The notes under the pieces are model-generated. The model ran no database searches. It had not been told where the DNA came from and saw nothing but the letters and a program-made list of their open reading frames with translations. Of a stretch of 64,000 bases of DNA, positions 52,301 to 61,300 are shown piece by piece (positions within the stretch are counted from its first letter, which is position 1; each line of letters starts with the position of its first letter). Source of the DNA: Synanceia verrucosa (taxonomy: Eukaryota; Chordata; Actinopteri; Perciformes; Synanceiidae); contig CM056563.1 of assembly GCA_029721515.1 (NCBI GenBank), positions 23,026,954 through 23,090,953 of the forward strand, written 5' to 3'. The position numbers and the translations under genes are program-made.

Positions 52301-55300
52301 CCTGCTCCTCTAGTACAGCTGAAAGCAGACAGAAGGGGACGGACTGGTGAGGTTAATTCATCACACAGCGGGCTCGAGCTGCGATGGAATAATGGACTGA
52401 TGACCTCGCTAGGCCACTAAATGATGGGACCTAATGTGCATCGCACTCACTGAGTTATTGGCTGACAAAGCCAGTTACGTAGTAACGGCGGAAACGCCGA
52501 ATGGAAGATGACAATAATGGGATTGTCTGTTTTCCAGACCTACCCTGCACGGAGACTTCGAATGTGCAGCTGTCGCACTTGTCTTTGGAGGTGACCTCGC
52601 AGCGGTAGCCACCTGCGTCTCCATCCACCACTTTGATGATGCTCATCTCGCAAGTGTAGATCTGACAAAGAGAGAGAAGGATGATGTGCTGGGAACGCAC
52701 ACACATGCACAGATATGCAGTACGTCACCATGACAACACAACGACACAAAACCCAGAGCAAAACATCAGTTTGCTGATAAAACTGCTGAGTCGCTGTTGG
52801 CTTATATCAGTCAGCTGGTTGGTCACACACTCATCATTCCCTTCAGTTTGTTTGTTTATATATTTTTTGGAATTCAGAATGGTTTCCTTGGCAATTCGTT
52901 AACTATATCAACTTTATCTGTCTTACAGATGTGGGAAATCTATTGAATGAAGAGGTTGTGATGTAAAATAAGTGAAAGGCTGGTAATAGTATGCACATTC
53001 AGTAGGGTTGGTATTGGCATAGACTTCACAATATGATACGTATTGCGATACTTTAGTCACGATACATCATATGCAATATTGTGATATTGCGATATATTGT
53101 GTATAGTTTTACATACATCACTGGGAGTTAAAATGCAAGTTCTATATACAGTATGCACATATATGTACACATATTTACACACATACGTACACACACATGT
53201 GCGTACATACCCATATCGCAATACTTTTTCTTCTGATATAATATTGTTTTTTAATTTCTTAATATCGATTTTTTTTCCCACCCACAACATACAGTCAGGT
53301 TGAGAGGCAGCTTGATACACAGACTGACTCTAAAATGTTGATATGTCTATCTAGCTTTAAAAAAAATAAACCCTATAACATTGAAAAATAACTAATTTTG
53401 CAGGGAAAACTCCACCTTCTGCTGGTTTAACCCAGTTTGTGAAGTAGTTTGTCGTTGCATGTCCTTTTCTTTGTGGTAGTTTCCATACTAAATGTGCAAA
53501 GCTCTTGATTATTTGATGATTCACAGTTTTCCTTGTTGGCCAAAACATACTGTAGCGAAGATGGTGACAGTTTAGCCTGTACTTGACCCATGTGTGAGCA
53601 GTTTGATTGACACTGTAATCTTCACAGCCTGATATTTCCCTTCCTGTCCTTATGTGTTTCCAGCCTCATCAGCCCTGCTGTCACCTGTTGCTTGTTATCA
53701 CCTTTATTGTCATTGTGGATTTAGTTGGTGCACTTCTCTCTGTTGGTAGTATAACGATAGTTTTCAGGTATTTGGTGACTTAAATCTGATCATGCCAGAT
53801 GTAACAGATAAAGTCATGATTACCTAATCAGAGCCAGTTTGCTAACTACGTACTATGGTTATACTAACATGTATACCTTGGTGTTCCTGTCGTAGACCTC
53901 TTTGAACTGCAGGTGTTTCCCGGCTTTGCTTCCCAGGTCCAGCCACTTCCCCTTCAGCCATTTCATCTTGGGCTTCCTCATCAGGGTTGAGCAGTCAACT
54001 TTAGCCACAAATGTGACGTCCTTTCCTGCCAGGAACGAGAATGAGACCCAGTAATTAATTCAGATAGACTAGCTGTCTGCGTTCCAGCAGGATTTGGCAC
54101 TAAGAGGGCCACTTCTTTCATTTTGGATATAATTCAGGATTTTTATTGCGGATCATCTTGCCAGACCTTTTGTTGCTGTGACACTCTCCGGCTTCTCCAC
54201 GAACAAGCCGGACAGCTGAGGACCCTCCCCTGGTGCATGTTCTGTGATGGTTGGTGAATGGATGGATCACAGAAGACAAATTAAAGCTGGAAATCATCAT
54301 CTGGGCTCCACACAACAAAAAAATTGTAGACAACAACAGGAGACAAGACAACCAAGCAAACCATCAAGTCAGCAGTCTTCATAACCGTGGTGCTTTTACA
54401 GTGAAATCTATTCGCTGATCATTTGGGAAAACTCATAAGCATAATTTGAGTCTCAAACCACTAAATTCCACCCGCTGAGCTCGGGGAGCTATTTCCTTTG
54501 TACGGTTATTTAGCGCTAAAAGTGTGCAACAGTCTCTCCATGAAGCAGCAAATAATTCATTTCCTGTTACGCTGTATAAACCATTTGGGACCCTCTGATA
54601 AATGACAGACGACCGAGGAGCCCCCTGGAACAGACTGGCCCCAGGGAATAAAGAAGCTCCTCAGATCACCTCTGAAGGCGTCACATTAGGTTTGACTCTG
54701 TGCAATCTCCTGCCACCCTGACAGAACATAAGCCGAGGCAGTACACTCTTATCTTTTCGATAAAAAAACCGAGCCGCTCTTTTATCCGTTCGCTTGTTTC
54801 TTTTGCAAGTAAATTGATGTAACCTCTGTAAGGTGTTTGCTTGTCAGCTGGTGTGCTTTACAGAGACACTAACGTATTCATTTCTCTTACCATCGGGAGG
54901 CAACTCTGCATCATAGAGGGGAAAAAAAGAAAGAGAGAGAGCGGGGAACACGTCAGTCTGTACAGTATCTGAGCTGTGCTGTTAAACACAAGCGTTAATT
55001 AGCCCCAATGATAATTTTGACTCCAGGTGAGGAGCGCTCACTCGTTAGATCAACGTGCTCTCACACTTCTCTGAGTGTAATTAACAAATCATGTTTTTTT
55101 CTTTTACAAAAAAACATACAACTGTTAATGAGTTCTGCCATCCTTAACTCCTTGCGTGCCAAAGACGTATATGTACGTCTTTTAAATCATTGAGTGTCAT
55201 TTTTACGTCAAAGTGGTTTTTCAGCAGCGGGTCGACATGATCTCCCGCAGCCTGTGAGTAATGTTGGGGCTTCTGGGAGATGTAGTCAGAGCATAAAGAG

Positions 55301-58300
55301 ATGGTATACACCACAGAGATCAGAACAGGAAGTGGAGACGATCGAGATTAGAGAGCAAAACAAACAGAATCTGGACAAAAAGTGGTAATTTTGGTGAAAC
55401 TGTCCTCTACTCTACCTCTGATAAAACAAGAATTGAACAAGGTAAAAACAAACATTTTTTTCATGATGAAATAGAGAGTCTCTTCTTTCATTTGAGCTCT
55501 TCACTGTTTTCAGAGACATAGTAAAAAATATTCTGTGGGTCTAGAAATATGACTCAAAATGTGCAAAAACGCTGGAACAAGGCACAAATAAATTTTTAAA
55601 AATGGCTGGCACTCACTGAGTTAATCAATATCACTGTAACTGTGTCCATAATCTGCACTGTTTGTCTCTCTTCTTGAGTCAGACTGTCTCTAAATGTTGC
55701 AGGAAGAGAGGTGTTCAAGCAGCAGGTAAAGAGAAAGACACCAATCAAGAAGAGTGAGTAAGGCCCTGGCTGGACATCCACTGGACGAGAGCAGTTGCTG
55801 AGAGAATGGATCCAGGGTCACGTTGTCAGGTAAGGTCATGCACCTCCATAAATTCAGAGAGTCACAGTGTCAGCGCCTCTTCTTCCCTCTTCCTCCCTCT
55901 TTCTCTCTGCTTTTATGGGCTCGGTTAATTTGATCTTTTAATCAAGAGTGCCCCTAAGGACAGATCCAAGTTCAGATGTTCAGGATGGATTTAAATGGTT
56001 TCAGTATGAATGCTAAGTGGGGAAAGCTGATCTTGGGATGGCACCCAGGGGACACTTTTGAATGTTTATGCTCTTACATGGACAGTGTTTGTGTTTGGGA
56101 CACCACACACAGTCCAGGTCTCTAGGAAAGGAAGTTTGGGATTTTAAACAATAGCCTGCAGCGACTAATGGACTCAAACCCTCTTGCAGATTTATACTTT
56201 GGACGTAGCCATAAATATTTAAAAAATTTGGGTAGGCCTGTGGGATTATAATGTGGGTAAGAACCAAAGTAAGCACAGAGGTTCTGGGAATCATGCTGCA
56301 AACTTTGGCCGTAAAAACCCAAATTTGGTTCCTTTAGCACATCATAATGCCACTATTCCATCATGTACACTAGGAGTGGGTATTTGCAAGGACTTCACGA
56401 TACGATATGTAACACAAGACTTGAGTCACGATGTGAGACATTATTGTGTTATTGTGATATTCTACATAGATCACTGAAAAACAGCTTAAAATACAAGTTG
56501 TATATACACTATGTATATTAGGGCTGTGCAATTAATCAAATTTTCATCACAATTTTGATTTTGTTGTCAAACAATCTCCAATCTCATATAATCGAGTTGA
56601 TTTATTGGATGTTGTAGTTTTATGGAGAGGACTTTTATTTTGAAGGAACAATGGAAACAGGAAGTAGAGAATGTAAACATAACGGCATGATTGCTACTTA
56701 CTCTACGTGTTCTGGTGTCCTTTTCAGTTCATCCCTTCAGAAAGCAATGACTGTTTGTGTTGCATAGTCGTTGTGTGCTAATATGTGTGACAATAACTTT
56801 TGACAATGTTTGATGGGGAGATATGATCACATTAGCGGCGCTAATATCGCCAGCCCTACGTTAGCGTGTCCGTTAAATACTGTATAGATCATAGTCACAT
56901 GGGATGCGATATAATGTCGTCTCTCTTTTTCTTGCTTTATCCAGTTTCATTCAAATTCACTGTTGTCAACCTGTGGAAGTTAATAAGGCAGCAAGGATGC
57001 TCATCCTTCGGATAATTTTTTTATTTTTATTTCCAGAAATTACTCTGGATTTTCAATTAGCCCAAAACACAAGTTTTTTGGAGGGGAAAAAAAACAATAT
57101 TAATAAATTGAAAATCAATATTATTTCAGAAGAAAAAGTATCCCGTTATATTGTCATATCTATATTTTTTCCACCCCTAATGTACACTGATCTTAATTGT
57201 GGCATATTTAAATGCGCTTCTTAAACTATTGAATTATTGTGAAGGAGGATTAGGATTCTTGTGCATTTTAGCCCACGCAGTCTGTAAATAACTATTCACA
57301 TTTAAAGCCGATTAGTACTGCACAGTGCATGTGTGCTTTATCTTGAATTATTCTGCTAATATTTACTCTGTATTCAGCACTACTACTAGGATACAACCTC
57401 TCAACTGAGCACACATTGATATAATTCAGACAGATAGTCACATGACCAGAGCAGAGGCTCGTGGTTGTAAAACCCACATAGAAAAATCAAATCTTGTTCA
57501 TCAAAACTACTTTATTAGAAGCAAAATTTAATGTAATAAAGCGGTTGGGTAGACTTAAATGAGCAGTCGGCTCTTTGCCAGTGGGATGCTCTGATGTTAT
57601 ACATTTTTTATGCTCATGTCTATGCTGGGTGTGCCAGCTTGAGATTTAGATGGCACATCCGTGGTCGATTCTGGATAATGAGGACTAGTATACAGTAACT
57701 CTTTATTTTATGGGCTACATATTTCCTCATGACTTCTTGAAACTTTCCTGGAAAGAACAATGTCATTTGGGACTGACTTTAGTGAAACTGTAGTTTCAGA
57801 CTGAAAAGCCCTTACTGATTCTTCTCCATTAGGCAAACACCGTTTGTTAAATGCTTATGTGTTTTTTTCTTTTTCCACGCCTTTTCCACATTTTCTCTGC
57901 AAGTTTACAATTCTGTCGTAAATATTAAATTTTGGCTGCAAAATCACATTACCACTGTGATCTCCTCTGCAAATACGGATATTTTAAATTTTATATTTAT
58001 ATTTTTTATTATATTATATATAAAATCTTTATTTGTGTCTTATTTATGTGTGCCTTTAAGCCGAGAGACTTTACAAAATTTCGTTATGCGCGCATAATGA
58101 CAATAAAGACCCTTGAATATTTTCATATATGTTGAATCTCATACTTGCACATTTTTCAGCTTTACCTATTTTGCAATTGAAATTGATCATTTAGTCACTA
58201 ATGGAGTCCTATATTTTACTGATAATTAATCTTTGGCAGAGCCTTCCTTGAGAATTGTTAGGAAACGATTAGGCGTTAATGGATCTGTAGAATAAAAGGT

Positions 58301-61300
58301 TATCAAATGTCCCACCCCTGACTGGGAATTACTTCACTAAAATAGTAACACATCTGTCCATTCCATCCATAAAATATCCTACTATACATAGAATATATAG
58401 TAGAGCAATTTCAAAGTTATTACTTATTCAGTATGACAGTCATTTCTCATCAGAAAGTGTGGTGACCAGCAGCCTTACAGTGTGTTGTAGTGTCATTCAT
58501 CAGTTGTATGTTGTAGTATATCCACATATCACACATGCTTATGATATATAGCCAGCATAAGTTCGGGATATATCACTTTTAATAAACCAGACCACCTTGG
58601 ATGCTTTGGTAGAAGGAATCTATCCACTTCAATTGTTTTTACTGCTGTCACACTGTTTGTATTTTATTCTTTCATCTGACAGCTTATCAGATGTGACATG
58701 AGCTGCTTTTAAGCTGCGTCTTTGCGTTGTTTTCATCCCTTTCCTCTTACGTCCCTTCATCTATTTGCTGTGATGCACTTTGTTACTTTCTCTTGCAACA
58801 GACATTGTTGTGATCATTATTAAACTCAATGTCCAGAAATAGCCAAGGCCACATCTCTGCAAATAAATCATCACATGCACAAGTAATGATGGAAAATGAA
58901 AACATCTTAAAGACATACGACGGCCGTCACCACACAGTCAGGCTGTCACACTCTGTAACAGATAAAGATATTCACCAACACACTGAGAGTTTGATGTAAA
59001 ACAAGCTGAAAACCAGAGAACACAAGCAGGCTGGGAAATAGCGCGTCACGTCTTTTCCTTACCATCCCTAGGCTCATTGTTCGCTGGGTGGAAAGAAACA
59101 GGTGGTACATGGAAATTAGTTAGGGTTAAAAACTTCCCATAGTGCCGTGTGTGTATGTATGTGTACATGTATTACTGACATTATGGGGACATAAATCTGT
59201 TTACACAGTTATATTGTGGGGACTCGTTTTCCTTCTAAGGAAAAAAATGCATGTCCCCATAATGTGAGGACTTGGAGAAGATTTAATATTAGTGTAAAAT
59301 TAGATTTTGGTCAGGGTTAGGATTATGATTATGCAAGTACTGGTTGTAGTTAGGGTCAAAGTAAGTGTCCCCATAACCTGAGTAATATATGACTGTGTGT
59401 GTGTGATGATGAATGAAAGAGCTGTTCATCAAAGATCGGATTAAAGACAATGAGCCTTTTCACTGAGACAACTATCTTCAAACACACACCAATGACGGAG
59501 CAAAGCTCTTTACCTGCAGCAGGCCGGACATCTGCTAATGAAGAATAAGCGCAGGTAAAGCAGATGAAATGAGTACTAATGCAGATATTATGCACTCTAA
59601 GTAATTCATATGCAGGCTGAACATAAACACACACAACTATGACAGAATAATGCTTCGCTGTGGCTCTGTGAGTTATATCGGTCATTTCAGAGACAAATCG
59701 ATGTGTTTAATTTAACAGATGAGTGAAGCTACTATCAACACACACACTTACTAACTATCCAGGACAGTATGTATCCTCTACAGCACGCTGAGCGTAACAT
59801 AATAATGTAAAGGGGAACAGCGGCCATTTTGCTACCAATAATTGCTGGGAAAACAACATAATGACTCCCTGAAATCGCTTCATATAAAGTGTTTTTTTTC
59901 TGTTGCAAGAGTATATTCAGAATGTGATAATATCTATAAAAGTAATGTTTACCATGTTATGCAAAGTCACTGATACTTATTATCTTTAGCCTTGATTATG
60001 AAAATGTTTTTTGCACATTTTGTGTGTACTCACAGGTTAAGGTGAGTTTTTCTCTTGTCCATTGATTTCTGACCCACAACTCTGCTAACATGATGGTCCA
60101 ATGGCTCTGACCATCTGAAGCCAAGGTTGGATTTTACGATGGCGTATTAGGGCCACATTGAGAATTTTTTTTGTTTTTTTTTTGGTTTTTACAGACTTCA
60201 AGAATAAAGTAATTATTTACGAGAATAAAGCAGTAAATTTACGAGATTAAAGTCATTATTTACGAGAATAAAGCAATAAATTTACGAGATTAAAGTCATT
60301 ATTTACGAGAATAAAGCAGTAAATTTACGAGATTAAAGTCATTATTTACCAGAATAAAGCAGTAAATTTACGAGATTAAAGTCATTATTTACCAGAATAA
60401 AGCAGTAAATTTACGAGATTGAAGTCATTATTTACCAGAATAAAGCAGTAAATTTACGAGATTAAAGTCATTATTTACGAGAATAAAGCAATAAATTTAC
60501 GAGATTAAAGTCATTATTTACGAGAATAAAGCAGTAAATTTACGAGATTAAAGTCATTATTTACCAGAATAAAGCAGTAAATTTACGAGATTAAAGTCAT
60601 TGTTTACGAGAATAAAGCAGTAAATTTACGAGATTAAAGTCATTGTTTACGAGAATAAAGCAGTAAATTTACGAGATTAAAGTCATTATTTACCAGAATA
60701 AAGCAGTAAATTTACGAGATTAAAGTCATTATTTACCAGAATAAAGCAGTAAATTTACGAGATTAAAGTCATTATTTACGAGAATAAAGCAGTAAATTTA
60801 CGAGATTAAAGTCATTATTTACCAGAATAAAGCAGTAAATTTACGAGATTAAAGTCATTATTTACGAGAATAAAGCAGTAAATTTACGAGATTAAAGTCT
60901 TTATTTACCAGAATAAAGCAGTAAATTTACGAGATTAAAGTCATTAATTACCAGACTAAAGCAGTAAATTTACGAGATTAAAGTCATTATTTACGAGAAT
61001 AAAGCAGTAAATTTACGAGATTAAAGTCGTTTACAAGAATAAAGCAGTAAATTTACGAGATTAAAGTGATTGTTTACAAGAATAAAGTCGTAAATTTACA
61101 AGATTTAAGTCATTATTTACAAGAATAAAGCCATAAATTTACGAGAATAAAGTCATTATTTACCAGAATAAAGTCATAATATAACATGTTGTTGTAGAGG
61201 AAGAGTTCTTTAAAACTTCGGTAAAGTTAGAAAGATATTGTCAGATTCCAACTTCTTGGATCAATATTTAAATTCAGTCTGATTTAAAGATGCAAACAAT

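Noticed and set aside
60195..61165. Regular repeats that could be mistaken for a CRISPR array
   Set aside because: The units are head to tail with no unique spacers, and the context is a vertebrate intron; it is a minisatellite.
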